A stretch of 64,000 nucleotides of DNA from Gemmata massiliana (GCF_901538265.1 NZ_LR593886.1:7399738-7463737); one strand, 5' to 3'; positions 43,430-53,225 are shown, counted from the first letter of the stretch. Numbers and translations: made by a program. Notes: generated by a model not told the origin, from the letters alone.

Positions 43430-45259
43430 TCACCTGGAGCCCCAGGTACCGAATCCTCCGAAGAAGATCTGCCGCGGGTGCGGATCAACTCGTTCCGCGA
43501 CTCGCACCAGAACTCCGCTCCCTGACACGCGCAATTCACCGTCCACGAGCGCGAGGCCTGTGAGAGACTCATTGGCGTTCAATGAAACGGTTTGCTTCCA
43601 ACACACGGCGCCCGTCGCGGCGCTCACGCGGTACACCACCTTGCCCGAAACAAAGTACACGTTGCCCCCATGAATCACGGGCGCGGCGGTGATCGCGTCC
43701 TTCACTGGAAGCTGCCAAACTTGGGACCGGTTCGTTAGATTGCGGTGCTTGAGCAGCACCAAAGAGTACGAGTTCAATCCCCCACTTGTCGGAACGAGTA
43801 GACCGTGCTCCTGGGTCGCATCAATGAAGAACGGGGTCGCAGGTGCGGTCACGGTTACTGTAGAAGGGGCCAGGAACACATCGCCCCCCGCCTCGTAGAC
43901 CGCGCCGAACCCATTGGCCATTGTCGTGAAAAGAAAATCGTACCCAGCCGCTTGGTGCGGTCCCACTGAAACGGTCTTGGTCGCCCACGTTTGCCGTTGC
44001 TCGGTTACGTTGTACCGGATCACGCCTGTCGTATTGGCCGCGAAAATGATGTCCGCCTTCGAGGAGAATTTGGGCTGGTCACCGAACCCGCCCCGCAGAG
44101 AGGCGAACCCGGTTTGTCGGCCGGTCGTCACATCGAGCGTGTACACGTGACCGGTCTTCTCTGACGAGTCACTCCTCGGCTCATTTCGGCTCGCGAGGTA
44201 CACCTTCCCGTCGTGAAACCCCACGGCACCGAGTAACTGCTCGCCGTTGTCCGCTTTGCCGGGCAGCACGAACCGCCAGTCGATGCGGCACTCCGTGTCG
44301 ATCACAAGAAGCTCGCGCGCCGTGCAGAGGAACACTTTCCCGTTGTGCGCAACCGTTTCCCCGGCCGGCACTTCGATCCGCTTCGCGTCGTTCTTCGCGT
44401 TGGTGTCGGCGGCCGGGATCGTGCTCGCGAGCGGACGGCTCTGGATCTCCGCCTTGTCTTGACCGACCTGCACGTACACCAAAGCGCGCTCGCGGTCACA
44501 ACAGAGATACTTCCCATCGAAGCGATGAACCGTCACAACGGGTTCGGTGATCCCGGGCTCCGCTGGTTCGGGTGGCTTCGGCGTCTGAGCCGGACCGACC
44601 GGAACAGTCACAGAATCACTTGGGAACTTTGAGAGTTCTGGAAACGCCGGCGGACCGTCTGACCGCGCAGTTACGGTCGGAGGGGCTGGTGCCGTGGGTG
44701 ACGGCGGGAGCGGAATACCCGGCTGCACTTGCGGCTCTGGTGGGCGAACCGGCTGAACAACGGGCACAACCAAGGCCCCCGGAGGCGCAACCGGCACGAG
44801 CGCCGTGGGCGCGGGAACAACTGATGGGGGCAGGGCCGAGGAAGCCTCCGGCGGCGGTGGAGGAAGCACCACGGTGGCCAACGACGCAGACGGTGGCGCC
44901 ACCGAAGGCACCGGGGGGCTTCCGCCGAGCGCGGTCGGAGGCGTCACCGACAACGGAACCGGAGGCATTTCCGGTTCGGGTATCTTGGGGGCTACGGGGA
45001 AACTAGGAACGGGTGGCGCGAGCGAAGCGCTCCTCGCGGTCTTCGCCGGTTCGCTCGGGGCTGCAACAATGCGAGGCGCGGAAGTGTGCGTCGCGGGTGC
45101 TTTGGGCGCGACAATTACGTGCGGTTGCGGCGGTGCAACGGCAACCTCAGAAGCGGGCGTCGTTGGTCGGGGCCACCTGCCTTCATTGTTGAGCACCAAT
45201 GTGACCAATAGTGCCGCACTCAAGAGTCCCGGCACACACCAACGCCTGAACGCACGCAT
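43430..45259 (-). CDS. Membrane-anchored PQQ-like beta-propeller protein with Pro-rich stalk
   Basis: 609 aa, ATG at 45259 with GGAGGG upstream. A signal anchor (WCVPGLLSAALLVTLVLNN) precedes ~200 residues of Pro/Val/Ala-rich sequence. From ~285 the protein shows repeated beta-propeller blades: FDGKYLCCDRERALVYVQVG, HNGKVFLCTARELLVIDTEC, HDGKVYLASRNE, HGGNVYFVSGKVVYRVSAAT. Such propellers are often scaffolds (BamB-like) rather than enzymes. No Trp-docking PQQ site is evident. It diverges from ispG. Confidence 0.75.
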   Translation of the reverse strand: MRAFRRWCVPGLLSAALLVTLVLNNEGRWPRPTTPASEVAVAPPQPHVIVAPKAPATHTSAPRIVAAPSEPAKTARSASLAPPVPSFPVAPKIPEPEMPPVPLSVTPPTALGGSPPVPSVAPPSASLATVVLPPPPPEASSALPPSVVPAPTALVPVAPPGALVVPVVQPVRPPEPQVQPGIPLPPSPTAPAPPTVTARSDGPPAFPELSKFPSDSVTVPVGPAQTPKPPEPAEPGITEPVVTVHRFDGKYLCCDRERALVYVQVGQDKAEIQSRPLASTIPAADTNAKNDAKRIEVPAGETVAHNGKVFLCTARELLVIDTECRIDWRFVLPGKADNGEQLLGAVGFHDGKVYLASRNEPRSDSSEKTGHVYTLDVTTGRQTGFASLRGGFGDQPKFSSKADIIFAANTTGVIRYNVTEQRQTWATKTVSVGPHQAAGYDFLFTTMANGFGAVYEAGGDVFLAPSTVTVTAPATPFFIDATQEHGLLVPTSGGLNSYSLVLLKHRNLTNRSQVWQLPVKDAITAAPVIHGGNVYFVSGKVVYRVSAATGAVCWKQTVSLNANESLTGLALVDGELRVSGSGVLVRVAERVDPHPRQIFFGGFGTWGSR

Positions 45260-45405
45260 CGTTCGCCCTCCGTGACCTACGTTCCCGCGTGAATTATTGT
45301 CTCCGCGGGTCGCGGCGTAAAGGGCAAGCCCGGTGTTGGCGTTGCCGCATTTGCGGTTACTCAATTAGCATGAGGAGTAACTTCCCAGGACGTAGAGGAT
45401 TACCG

Positions 45406-46596
45406 ATGACCACCGGCTCGCGCTTCGACCTGAGCGTGCTCGAAACGGCCCAGAGGGTTCCGGGCAAACCGCGCCACAAGACCCGCGAGGTGAAGGTCGG
45501 CTCCGTCATCATCGGTGGGTCGAACCCGGTCGCGGTGCAGTCGATGACGACCACCGACACGTTCGACGTGGACGCCACGATCAAGCAGATCCACGCGCTG
45601 GAAGAGGCCGGGTGCGAGCTCGTCCGCGTGACCGTGCCGAAACCGGAGGACGCGGGGGCGCTCACGCAGATCAAACAGAAGATCGGCATCCCGCTCATCT
45701 GCGACATCCACTTCGACTACAAGATGGCGCTCTCCGCGCTCGATCACCCCGTCGACAAGATCCGCATCAACCCGGGGAACATCGGGACCGAGGAGCGGTT
45801 CCGCCAGGTCGTGCGGAAGGCGAAGGATAAGGGAATCCCGATGCGGATCGGGGTGAACGCGGGGAGCCTCGAGCGAGACCTGTGCGAGAAGTACGAGTTC
45901 CCCTGCCCGCCCGCGATGGTCGAGAGCGCGCTGCGCCACATCGAAACGGCTGAGAGCGAGGGGTTCCGCGACATCATCGTGTCGCTGAAGTCGAGCGACG
46001 TGCTCGTCGCGGTCGAGGCGTACCGCCTGTTCGCCAAGATGTGCGACTACCCCACCCACATCGGCATTACCGAAGCGGGCAAGCCGCCCTACGCGGTCAC
46101 GAAGTCCGCGACGGGCCTCGCCCCGATCCTGCTCGACGGCATCGGCGACACGGTTCGGATCTCGCTTCTGGGCGACCCGGTGCCGGAAATCGCCGCCGCG
46201 TTCGACATCCTGCAAGCGACCCAGCGCCGCGTGCGCCGGCCGGAGCTGATCGCGTGCCCCACGTGCGGGCGCCTCGCGATCGACCTGGAGAAGATCATCG
46301 CGGAACTCGAAGGTCGGCTGAACGGCAAGCGCCTGCCGGTGAAGATCAGCGTGCTGGGGTGCGTCGTGAACGGCCCCGGCGAGGCGCGCGAGGCCGACAT
46401 CGGGATCGCCGCGGGCAACGGCCAGGGCATGATCTTCCGCAACGGCGAAATGGTTCGGCGCGTCGCGGAAGCGGAGATCGTGGACGCGCTCATGGAGGAG
46501 TTGGCCCGCTGGGAAGCGGAGAACCAGCACCGCATCCCGAAGACGACCGACGCGGAGGGCATCGGCCGGCGCAAGCTGCCGGTCGTGACCGCGTGA
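45406..46596 (+). CDS. ispG: 4-hydroxy-3-methylbut-2-en-1-yl diphosphate synthase
   Basis: 396 aa, ATG at 45406; the longer frame to 45289 is not conserved. It contains VGSVIIGGSNPVAVQSMTTT, RVTVPKPEDAGAL, DKIRINPGNIG and the C-terminal iron-sulfur region with IACPTCGRLAID and LGCVVNGPGEA. IspG (GcpE) reduces MEcPP to HMBPP, the penultimate step of the non-mevalonate isoprenoid route. Length fits the bacterial short form without the extra plant/Chlamydia domain. Confidence 0.95.
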   Translation: MTTGSRFDLSVLETAQRVPGKPRHKTREVKVGSVIIGGSNPVAVQSMTTTDTFDVDATIKQIHALEEAGCELVRVTVPKPEDAGALTQIKQKIGIPLICDIHFDYKMALSALDHPVDKIRINPGNIGTEERFRQVVRKAKDKGIPMRIGVNAGSLERDLCEKYEFPCPPAMVESALRHIETAESEGFRDIIVSLKSSDVLVAVEAYRLFAKMCDYPTHIGITEAGKPPYAVTKSATGLAPILLDGIGDTVRISLLGDPVPEIAAAFDILQATQRRVRRPELIACPTCGRLAIDLEKIIAELEGRLNGKRLPVKISVLGCVVNGPGEAREADIGIAAGNGQGMIFRNGEMVRRVAEAEIVDALMEELARWEAENQHRIPKTTDAEGIGRRKLPVVTA

Positions 46597-46646
46597 CTTC
46601 CGGGCGCGAGCGCGGGCGGGTAAACTGAAGTGTCGGAGGTCGCCCG

Positions 46647-47096
46647 ATGGCCCGGCCGAAGATCGACATCAGACACTTTGTTGTCTGTCGCGCCGTTTCG
46701 TGGGAGGGGCCACCGGGACCGTACACGCTGCGAACGCTGGAAGGCGTGTGCCACCGTTTCGGCGTCCCGCCCGGGACCGAGTTCCCGTTCGAGGTCGATG
46801 AGTTCTGGACGTACCTGCGTGTGTTCAACATGAACGCGGGTACGGGTACGATCCCGTTCTTCTTGACTCTACTTCGGACGGGCACCCAGGGAACGCCTCA
46901 ACGAATCTGGACACGCCCCTACGCCCAGATTCCGTTTCGGTCGGGCCGCGGGGTCGTGGAGGCCGCGTTCTCCCTCAAACGAGTCACGTTTCCCGCCCCA
47001 GGCTGGTACGAATTTCGGCTCTCCCGGGAAGTCCGACTGAGGTGGCACACGCGGCGCCTCATTGTCGCGCGGGAGCACGTCCTAATCGAGAAATGA
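46647..47096 (+). CDS. Conserved-looking hypothetical protein
   Basis: 149 aa, ATG at 46647 with GGAGG 7 bases upstream. Beta-rich: DIRHFVVCRAVSWEGPPGPY, FPFEVDEFWTYLRVFNMNAG, and a C-terminal YEFRLSREVRL. No signal peptide. The next gene starts one base after its stop, so they are a transcriptional pair. No function recognised. Confidence 0.6.
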   Translation: MARPKIDIRHFVVCRAVSWEGPPGPYTLRTLEGVCHRFGVPPGTEFPFEVDEFWTYLRVFNMNAGTGTIPFFLTLLRTGTQGTPQRIWTRPYAQIPFRSGRGVVEAAFSLKRVTFPAPGWYEFRLSREVRLRWHTRRLIVAREHVLIEK

Positions 47097-47097
47097 C

Positions 47098-47664
47098 ATG
47101 GCCAAGCGCCGCCGGAAACGCTCGAACGGTCCGCCCCCCAACAACGGAGCCGACTTCCTGATCGGCGAAGCCGGTCCGCTCATTTACTCGTACCCGATGC
47201 CACCGGCGAAGAGTCGCGGGCAACTCATCCCGCGGCCCGAATGGACAGCGATCGAGTCTGGCACGGAACTGGCGCCCGCTGAGCAAGCGGTGACCAGCGA
47301 GCGAGCGAAGGCGCCTGCCCATCTCCCACTGATACCCGCATCGGAAGAAGTCACGGTCCTCCCGCGAACCGCACGCGAAGCGTTCGCCGCGCGCTGTGCG
47401 GCTCGTGTTGCTCCACTGCGCAAGGGGGCCGCGTCACCGGAAGCGGCTGCGGCTCTGATACTCGCAGCGGCGACCACCACGACCCCGGTCCGGCGCCAGT
47501 TGCTCTGCATCCGGCGCGACTTCGACCGGTTGAAGCTCCTCGCACAGCAAAACAACTGGACCGACGACACGCCGGTGCCTCTCGACATTTTTGGCCCGAT
47601 GTGGCCAAAACGTGCCACGCCGGACTGGGCAAAAGAGCCGCCCGCGACCACGAAGTCTGAATAG
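47098..47664 (+). CDS. Hypothetical protein
   Basis: 188 aa, ATG at 47098, one base after the preceding stop codon. A very basic start (MAKRRRKRSNGPPPNN) suggests nucleic-acid contact, and helices containing AREAFAARCAARVAP and RRQLLCIRRDFDRLKLLAQQ follow. No family recognised. The last part (FGPMWPKRATPDWAKEPP) is Pro/Trp-containing. Confidence 0.5.
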   Translation: MAKRRRKRSNGPPPNNGADFLIGEAGPLIYSYPMPPAKSRGQLIPRPEWTAIESGTELAPAEQAVTSERAKAPAHLPLIPASEEVTVLPRTAREAFAARCAARVAPLRKGAASPEAAAALILAAATTTTPVRRQLLCIRRDFDRLKLLAQQNNWTDDTPVPLDIFGPMWPKRATPDWAKEPPATTKSE

Positions 47665-47894
47665 CACAGCCTCCGAATTCTTCGACACAACGCGCCGCAG
47701 ACCGTTTTAGTCAAGCTCACGGGCGGTAGCGCGGTCCGCACATCCGGCGCGTTCTGAAGAAACCAAACAGGCTCTCATCACGTTTTCTGCGGTGAGTTCT
47801 GCGCGCGTTTCACGTTTCATTTCTCATACCCACTTCATCGGAAGTGAGTAAACTCAAGTATCCAGGTGGGGTATTCCTGCCGGAGGGTGAACCC

Positions 47895-48590
47895 GTGCGC
47901 GTGCTGCTCGTTGAAGACCACCAACCACTTGTCAAAGCCTTACGACAGGGGTTGGAAGAAGAAGGGTTCGCCGTCGACGTCGCGACCGATGGCGAAGAAG
48001 CGGACGTGAAGTGCCGGAGCACGTCCTACGACGTCGTCGTTCTCGACGTGATGTTGCCGAAAGTTGACGGATTAAGTCTGTTAAAGAGGTGGCGCGGGTC
48101 CGGTATCAATACACACGTCCTGATGTTGACCGCGAAAACCACAACGAACGACAAGGTGACGGGACTGGACGCGGGAGCCGACGACTACCTCCCCAAGCCG
48201 TTCGAGATGGACGAATTGTTCGCGCGGTTGCGGGCTCTGATCCGCCGCGGGCACCAGCAAAAAGACCCCGTGCTGCGGTGCTACGACCTGGAAATCGACA
48301 CCGCGGCCCGCACGGTGCGCCGGTCCGGGCAGGTCGTTCACCTCACGCCGCGCGAGTATGCCCTGCTGGAGTTCCTCGCGTTCCACCGCGGCAAGGTGGT
48401 GACCCGGAGCATGATCTGGGAGCACCTCTACGACGAGTACGACGAGAACACGTCGAACGTCGTGGACGTGTACATTCGGTACCTGCGAAACAAGGTCGAT
48501 AAGGGGTTCGATCCGCCGCTGATCCTCACCCGCTGGGGCGAGGGGTACATGCTCCGCGGCGACGACGATCCGCCCCCACAGAAGGCGTGA
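47895..48590 (+). CDS. OmpR-family response regulator
   Basis: 231 aa from GTG 47895 (GGAGGG upstream), chosen because the protein then opens with VRVLLVEDHQPLVKALRQGL. Receiver with D51 in VVVLDVMLPKVDG and Lys in YLPKPFEMDEL; C-terminal winged helix with LTPREYALLEFLAFHRGKVV and NVVDVYIRYLRNKVDKGF. A classic DNA-binding partner for the next gene's kinase, which starts 90 bases downstream. A hairpin lies in the gap (48633-48652). Confidence 0.92.
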   Translation: MRVLLVEDHQPLVKALRQGLEEEGFAVDVATDGEEADVKCRSTSYDVVVLDVMLPKVDGLSLLKRWRGSGINTHVLMLTAKTTTNDKVTGLDAGADDYLPKPFEMDELFARLRALIRRGHQQKDPVLRCYDLEIDTAARTVRRSGQVVHLTPREYALLEFLAFHRGKVVTRSMIWEHLYDEYDENTSNVVDVYIRYLRNKVDKGFDPPLILTRWGEGYMLRGDDDPPPQKA

Positions 48591-48679
48591 CAGCAACGAA
48601 GGGCGGCGCATAACAAGGGCACACCGGAACAGTCGTTCCGGTCGCGTCGCGGTGCCCCTCGCTTCTCCTCTGGTGCCCC

Positions 48680-50728
48680 ATGCGCTCGATCCGGCGCTCG
48701 CTACTGGCTTACCTGCTGGTGCTACTCGCGCTCGCGCTGGGCGCGGTGGGCGTACTCGTGGACGGGTTCGCGATCGACGCGATCCGCGCCCGCGAGAAAT
48801 CGGAATCGGACAACATCGAACACGCTTTCAAAGTGCGCCACCAGGAAGCGAAGGCGAAATTCGATGCGGACCTGATGACCGAATCGAAGGCGCTCGCGAA
48901 GGAAGCCCACTACAAGCTCAGTTTGCTCTTGGGTCAAACGGAACCGCTGCGCCGGCTCAGCCCGTCAGAACAGGTCGCGGTCCAAATCGGCGGCGCGGTC
49001 CTCGGTCACAACCTGGAATTCCGCCGCCCGCCCGGGGGCGGGCCGGGTGGCCCGGGTCCGCGCCCGGAACCCCAACCACAACCGCCACTGCGTGCATCTG
49101 AAGACGAGGCCCGCCAGTACAGTTTGCGCCTCGGGCTCCTGAGAAACGTTCCCGGCCCGAACCTCTGGTCGCACCTCGCACCGGCCGCGGCGACCGAGCC
49201 CCATCTGAGGGGCAACGATTCCCGCCGGGCCTACCCGTACTGGGTGGAATTCGACGGGCCGCGGTTCGTGGTGCGGGTTCAAGAAGCGTTCCGAAAAGTG
49301 TTCACCGACGACGAGCACTCGTTCCCGTACCAGTTCCAGTTCACGCTGGTGGCCACGTACCCGAACCGCGTGCGGAACGTTGCCGTTATCCGTTCGGAAG
49401 GAATTCACGAAGACCTCGCGGTCGACCCCGCGTTCCTGGAACCGACCGAAGAACTCGAGCCGAAACTCGAAGACATCACGGACCCGGGCCTCGGGGCCTG
49501 TCGGCGCATCGTCACGGGGACGTGGGCGAACGGGCGCCCGAACGTGTTCTGGCTCGTCCTACCGACCCCGCCCACGCCGACCACCCCCTCGCGGTTCCTG
49601 ATCCAGCCGTGGCGCGGCGCGGACATGGGGTTGCGGGTGATCGTTCAAACGATACGCCCGTACTCGGACCTCGACGCCCGCCTCGCGGCCGACCAGCAAA
49701 CGCGGGACGAGCAACTGGAGCGCGTGCGGGCCGAAACGCGGATCGAACTCGCGCAGTTCCGCGGGCGCCTCATTCTGATCGGGGCCGGCACGTTCGCCGC
49801 GCTGGTGCTCGGCGGGTGGTTCTTCGTCGCCCGCGGGCTGGCCCCGCTCCAAATGCTCTCCGACGCCGTCAGCCAGGTGTCCGAAAAGGACTTCCGCTTG
49901 CCCGTTGTCGCGCACGAACTGGGCCGCGAACTGGCCCCCATCCACGCCCGCATCACGCAGACCCTCACCCTCCTCCAGCGGGCTTTTGAACGGGAGAAAC
50001 AGGCAGTGGCCGATATTTCGCACGAGCTCCGCACGCCCATCGCGTCCCTCCTCGCGACCATCGACGTCGCCCTCCGCAAGCCGCGCACGCCCGAGCAGTA
50101 CCGGACCACACTCGAGGAGTGCCGGCTGATCTCGAAGCAACTGGGCCAGTTGGTCGAGCGGATCATGACCCTGGCCTCGCTCGATGCGGGCAACGACCAC
50201 ACGCACATCACCCGCACCGACGCGGGCGAACTCGCGATCGGGTGCGCGGCCGTCATCCGCCCGCTCGCCGCCGCGAACAATCTCTCGGTCGCGGTCAACA
50301 CCGACGAGGTGGCGGTCGACACCGACCCGGGCAAGCTCCGCGAAGTGCTGATGAACTTGCTGCACAACGCGGTCGAATACAACTCGCCGAACGGCACAAT
50401 CGATCTGGCCGTCCGGCGCGAGGGCGAGGCGGTCGTGTTCGAGGTGCGCGACACGGGCATCGGCATGACGCCCGAGGTGCGGGAGCGCATCTTCGAGCGG
50501 TTCTACCGCGCGGACTCGTCGCGCCACGCCACCGGAGTCCACGCCGGGTTGGGGCTCGCTATTGTGAAGGAGTACGTGGCGCGGCTCAACGGCTCGATCG
50601 AAGTGGAAAGCGAACCGGGCGCCGGGACCACGTTCCGCGTCACGCTCTCGACGCCCGCCAGCGAACCGGCCCCCTCCGCAATTACGCGCATGAAGGCGCC
50701 ACGCGACGTGGTCCCCAGCGGGTCGTAG
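48680..50728 (+). CDS. Membrane sensor histidine kinase
   Basis: 682 aa, ATG at 48680. First membrane helix at about 9-31, a ~330-residue periplasmic part with a Pro/Gly-rich stretch (RPPGGGPGGPGPRPEPQPQP), second helix at about 364-387 (LIGAGTFAALVLGGWFFVAR), HAMP, dimerisation box with H448 (DISHELRTPIAS) and ATPase domain (LLHNAVEYNSPNG, DTGIGM, GLGLAIVKEYVARLNG). The signal is unknown. Pairs with the OmpR-type regulator upstream. Confidence 0.9.
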   Translation: MRSIRRSLLAYLLVLLALALGAVGVLVDGFAIDAIRAREKSESDNIEHAFKVRHQEAKAKFDADLMTESKALAKEAHYKLSLLLGQTEPLRRLSPSEQVAVQIGGAVLGHNLEFRRPPGGGPGGPGPRPEPQPQPPLRASEDEARQYSLRLGLLRNVPGPNLWSHLAPAAATEPHLRGNDSRRAYPYWVEFDGPRFVVRVQEAFRKVFTDDEHSFPYQFQFTLVATYPNRVRNVAVIRSEGIHEDLAVDPAFLEPTEELEPKLEDITDPGLGACRRIVTGTWANGRPNVFWLVLPTPPTPTTPSRFLIQPWRGADMGLRVIVQTIRPYSDLDARLAADQQTRDEQLERVRAETRIELAQFRGRLILIGAGTFAALVLGGWFFVARGLAPLQMLSDAVSQVSEKDFRLPVVAHELGRELAPIHARITQTLTLLQRAFEREKQAVADISHELRTPIASLLATIDVALRKPRTPEQYRTTLEECRLISKQLGQLVERIMTLASLDAGNDHTHITRTDAGELAIGCAAVIRPLAAANNLSVAVNTDEVAVDTDPGKLREVLMNLLHNAVEYNSPNGTIDLAVRREGEAVVFEVRDTGIGMTPEVRERIFERFYRADSSRHATGVHAGLGLAIVKEYVARLNGSIEVESEPGAGTTFRVTLSTPASEPAPSAITRMKAPRDVVPSGS

Positions 50729-50778
50729 TCGTAAGGGGCAGCGGTATCAATTAAACCGTGATACCGCCAACGAAAGCC

Positions 50779-51636
50779 TCACCCCTCAACGCCACCGCAC
50801 TCGCGGAGAATGGCGCGGAAAGCGTCGGTCGCATACGGGAACAGGTCCGGTCCCGTCACCCCTCCGGTCGGGCCGCCGCCGCGCAGGTGCGGCTCCATCA
50901 CCGCGAACCCCTTGTACCCCATCGCGATCGCCCCGCGGACACTGTGCGCGACGTTCCCGTCGCCGGTCCCCGCGATCACCCCGTAGTCGTGGCCGGCCGC
51001 GTGCCCCCCGCGCTTCCAGTCCTTGATGTGGAAGTGCGACGTGTACGCTTTCGTCTTCTCCCACCCTTCGACCGGGTCGAAGTTGCCGTAAGTGTAGTTG
51101 GCCGCGTCGTAGGCCGCGCGGAGCGCCGGGCTGTTGACGGTGCCGAGGATGTCCGCGACGCGGTCCGGTGAATCGCCGTAGATGCGGTGCTCGTTCTCGT
51201 GGAACAGTACGACGCTGTTCCGCGCCGCGATCTCGGCCTTTGCCCCCATGCGCCGGATCACCTCCGCGCGGTGAGCGGGCCAGTTCGCCGGGTCGAAGTT
51301 CGGGTCGTTGCCGGGCGGGTAGTAGCTGAACACGCGGATGCCGCGCGTGCCGAGCACACCGCACAATTCGATGGCGCGTTTGAACTTGTCGAGGTGCGGC
51401 TCGAATGGAGCGTCCACCGCGACCTTCCCGATGGGCGAGCCGATCGCGGAAAGGGCGATGCCCTCGCCGTCGATGAGCGCCTTGAACTCCTTGATCTGGT
51501 CGTCGGTAAGGCTCAGCACGTTGGTCTTGTGGATCGACCGGAACTCGATGAATCGGACGCGGCTCGCCTTCAGAACCGCGACCTGTTCGCGCGGGTCGGG
51601 CGAGATCTCATCAGCGAATGCGGACAAGGTAAACAT
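50779..51636 (-). CDS. Sugar phosphate isomerase/epimerase-like TIM-barrel protein
   Basis: 285 aa, ATG at 51636. The longer frame runs through repeat copy E and should not be included. LSAFADEISPDPREQVAVLK, RFIEFRSIHKTNVLSL, GIRVFSYYPPGNDPNF and LFHENEHRIYGDSPDRVADI fit AP-endonuclease-2-type (xylose isomerase-like) barrels, with metal-ligand Glu and His on strand ends. These enzymes isomerise or epimerise keto sugars; the substrate is unknown. No signal peptide. Confidence 0.82.
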   Translation of the reverse strand: MFTLSAFADEISPDPREQVAVLKASRVRFIEFRSIHKTNVLSLTDDQIKEFKALIDGEGIALSAIGSPIGKVAVDAPFEPHLDKFKRAIELCGVLGTRGIRVFSYYPPGNDPNFDPANWPAHRAEVIRRMGAKAEIAARNSVVLFHENEHRIYGDSPDRVADILGTVNSPALRAAYDAANYTYGNFDPVEGWEKTKAYTSHFHIKDWKRGGHAAGHDYGVIAGTGDGNVAHSVRGAIAMGYKGFAVMEPHLRGGGPTGGVTGPDLFPYATDAFRAILRECGGVEG

Positions 51637-51687
51637 GGATCGGCACCGAAACGGGTTGGTTGGTGCCGGTAGTGTATGAGAAGCCCC

Positions 51688-51762
51688 AGGCGAACGGCCG
51701 GTGCGAGCCGGCTGGTGAAGGCCGCGAAGAATTTTTGACAGGATTAACAGGATCAACAAGAT
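51688..51762 (+). repeat. Dispersed ~75-nt repeat, copy E
   Basis: The most complete copy: AGGCGAACGGCCGGTGCGAG, CCGGCTGGTGAAGGCCGCGA, AGAATTTTTGACAGGATTAA, CAGGATCAACAAGAT. It has the GC-rich hairpin part and the AT-richer GACAGGATTAACAGG part. It lies upstream of the isomerase gene start. Confidence 0.8.
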
Positions 51763-51847
51763 TCGGACAAGCCAATGCACTGTAGTTCCCGCAACATCAT
51801 ACTTCCGCAGTTTGTAACGGGGCGGTTCATCCAGCAACACCGCCGGG

Positions 51848-52168
51848 TTAATGCTCCATCCAAACCAACCACGCCCGAATGATTTTCCCTCCGCGCGTCA
51901 CCGCGAGGCCGCCCCACTCAGACGCAGACCCGTCGGTTCGGTTCGACTCATCGATGCGCCGCCAGAGCCAGAGACGGTCCCCTTGCATGGTCGCCGCCTG
52001 AATCTCCGCGCGCTCGATTCGTGCTTGTTCAGGATGGTTTGCTTCCCGGAAGGTCGGATACTGCAGCGCGAGGTACTCGTCTAACGTCACCTCTTGGAAG
52101 AGCATCGACTCATCGACCTCTTCCGAATACTCACGTAGGTGCCCGCGATAGCGCGTGATGAACGCCAT
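51848..52168 (-). CDS. Small hypothetical protein
   Basis: 106 aa. ATG at 52168 is favoured because AGGGG lies 7 bases upstream. LREYSEEVDESMLFQEVTLD and GDRLWLWRRIDES are protein-like; the C-terminal half ends GGLAVTRGGKIIRAWLVW. No family recognised, no membrane segment. Confidence 0.5.
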   Translation of the reverse strand: MAFITRYRGHLREYSEEVDESMLFQEVTLDEYLALQYPTFREANHPEQARIERAEIQAATMQGDRLWLWRRIDESNRTDGSASEWGGLAVTRGGKIIRAWLVWMEH

Positions 52169-52226
52169 TGAGTGCCCCTGCAACCCGCCCTAACTCGAGT
52201 GTCGAATACCGTACCGCCCAAAGCTC

Positions 52227-53225
52227 CTACCACTCCGCCTCTTCCTCATACGGAAGCTTCTCGTGCTGCCCGGCGAGGAGCACCGCGATCAGAATCGGCA
52301 CCAGGATTAGGGCCGCCCGGAGCGCGAGTTGGAGCCACCGGTTCTGACGGCTCACCCGCGGAATGAGGAACGGTGAAAGGATCAGCGGCGCGAGCGCCAC
52401 GAGCCAAAACGAGAGCACGGGGACTTTGGTTTCGTTGTGCGAGGGCCGCGTGCCTAGGAGCAACCCGGGCAGGAACGCGACCGCGGCCGGAATCGCACCA
52501 CTCGCTATCGCCCTTGTACCGTCTTCGCGCGCGGGCACAACGAGGGTGACGACCGCGATCCCGAACATCGCGGAACCGATTATCACCGCGAGTTCCATGA
52601 ACTTCGCGTTGTGCGAGTAGAGCAACACCCCGGACCCGGCGTAGAAGATAGCAGTCAGATAGAGGGAGATTTCCGCACTCGCCCCACCTCGCGCGAGGCT
52701 ATCGAGAACGAGCCAGACGAACACCATCGACGCGACCAGTTCCCACCGCAGGGACGCCCACTTGGGGTCGGCCGCGGCGTTCCCCATAACGAGCCACGCA
52801 CTGACGTAATAGACGGCCGCGATGCGGGGGAGCCATACGAGTAAGTTCGCGGTCCACCACGCCCGATCGGGCACGGCCCGGCTCACAGCCAACCCGAGCC
52901 AGCGCGTCAGCACCCCGACCGCGACCAACACGAGCGCCACACGCGGCAACCAGTGCTCGCACGGGGACGTTTCGAGCGGCACCCACAGGAGCACGCGGTA
53001 CGTGTTCTCCCACGTCGGTGCCGGGTCTTTCAGTGACAGTTTCGGCAGCGCGAAGTTGCCGCACATGAACGCGACCACGACCGCCACCGCAGACCCGAGT
53101 GCCGCCGCCCGCCACCGCCCCACAGCTAAGAAGGCGCCCAAGACGAGCGCCGCGGCACCCGCGCCCGGTAGTACCGCGTGGTACAGGGGTTCGAGCACAT
53201 CTTTGAGTGGGGGTGGCGGGGGCAT
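52227..53225 (-). CDS. Multi-pass membrane protein, unknown function
   Basis: 332 aa, ATG at 53225. About eight to nine hydrophobic segments, such as AAALVLGAFLAVGRW, LPRVALVLVAVGVLTRWLGL, WLPRIAAVYYVSAWLVMGN, ELAVIIGSAMFGIAVVTLVV and LALRAALILVPILIAVLLAG. No transporter signature. It starts 21 bases after the stop of the YceI-like gene and runs in the same direction, so they may be co-transcribed. Confidence 0.65.
   Translation of the reverse strand: MPPPPPLKDVLEPLYHAVLPGAGAAALVLGAFLAVGRWRAAALGSAVAVVVAFMCGNFALPKLSLKDPAPTWENTYRVLLWVPLETSPCEHWLPRVALVLVAVGVLTRWLGLAVSRAVPDRAWWTANLLVWLPRIAAVYYVSAWLVMGNAAADPKWASLRWELVASMVFVWLVLDSLARGGASAEISLYLTAIFYAGSGVLLYSHNAKFMELAVIIGSAMFGIAVVTLVVPAREDGTRAIASGAIPAAVAFLPGLLLGTRPSHNETKVPVLSFWLVALAPLILSPFLIPRVSRQNRWLQLALRAALILVPILIAVLLAGQHEKLPYEEEAEW

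Noticed and set aside
42056-43525. 489-codon plus-strand open frame opposite the AAA ATPase
   Set aside because: Antisense shadow; the ATPase with Walker A and B on the minus strand is convincing.
51637-51840. N-terminal extension of the isomerase-like gene with the same LLILLILSK stretch
   Set aside because: It is the translation of repeat copy E on the opposite strand.
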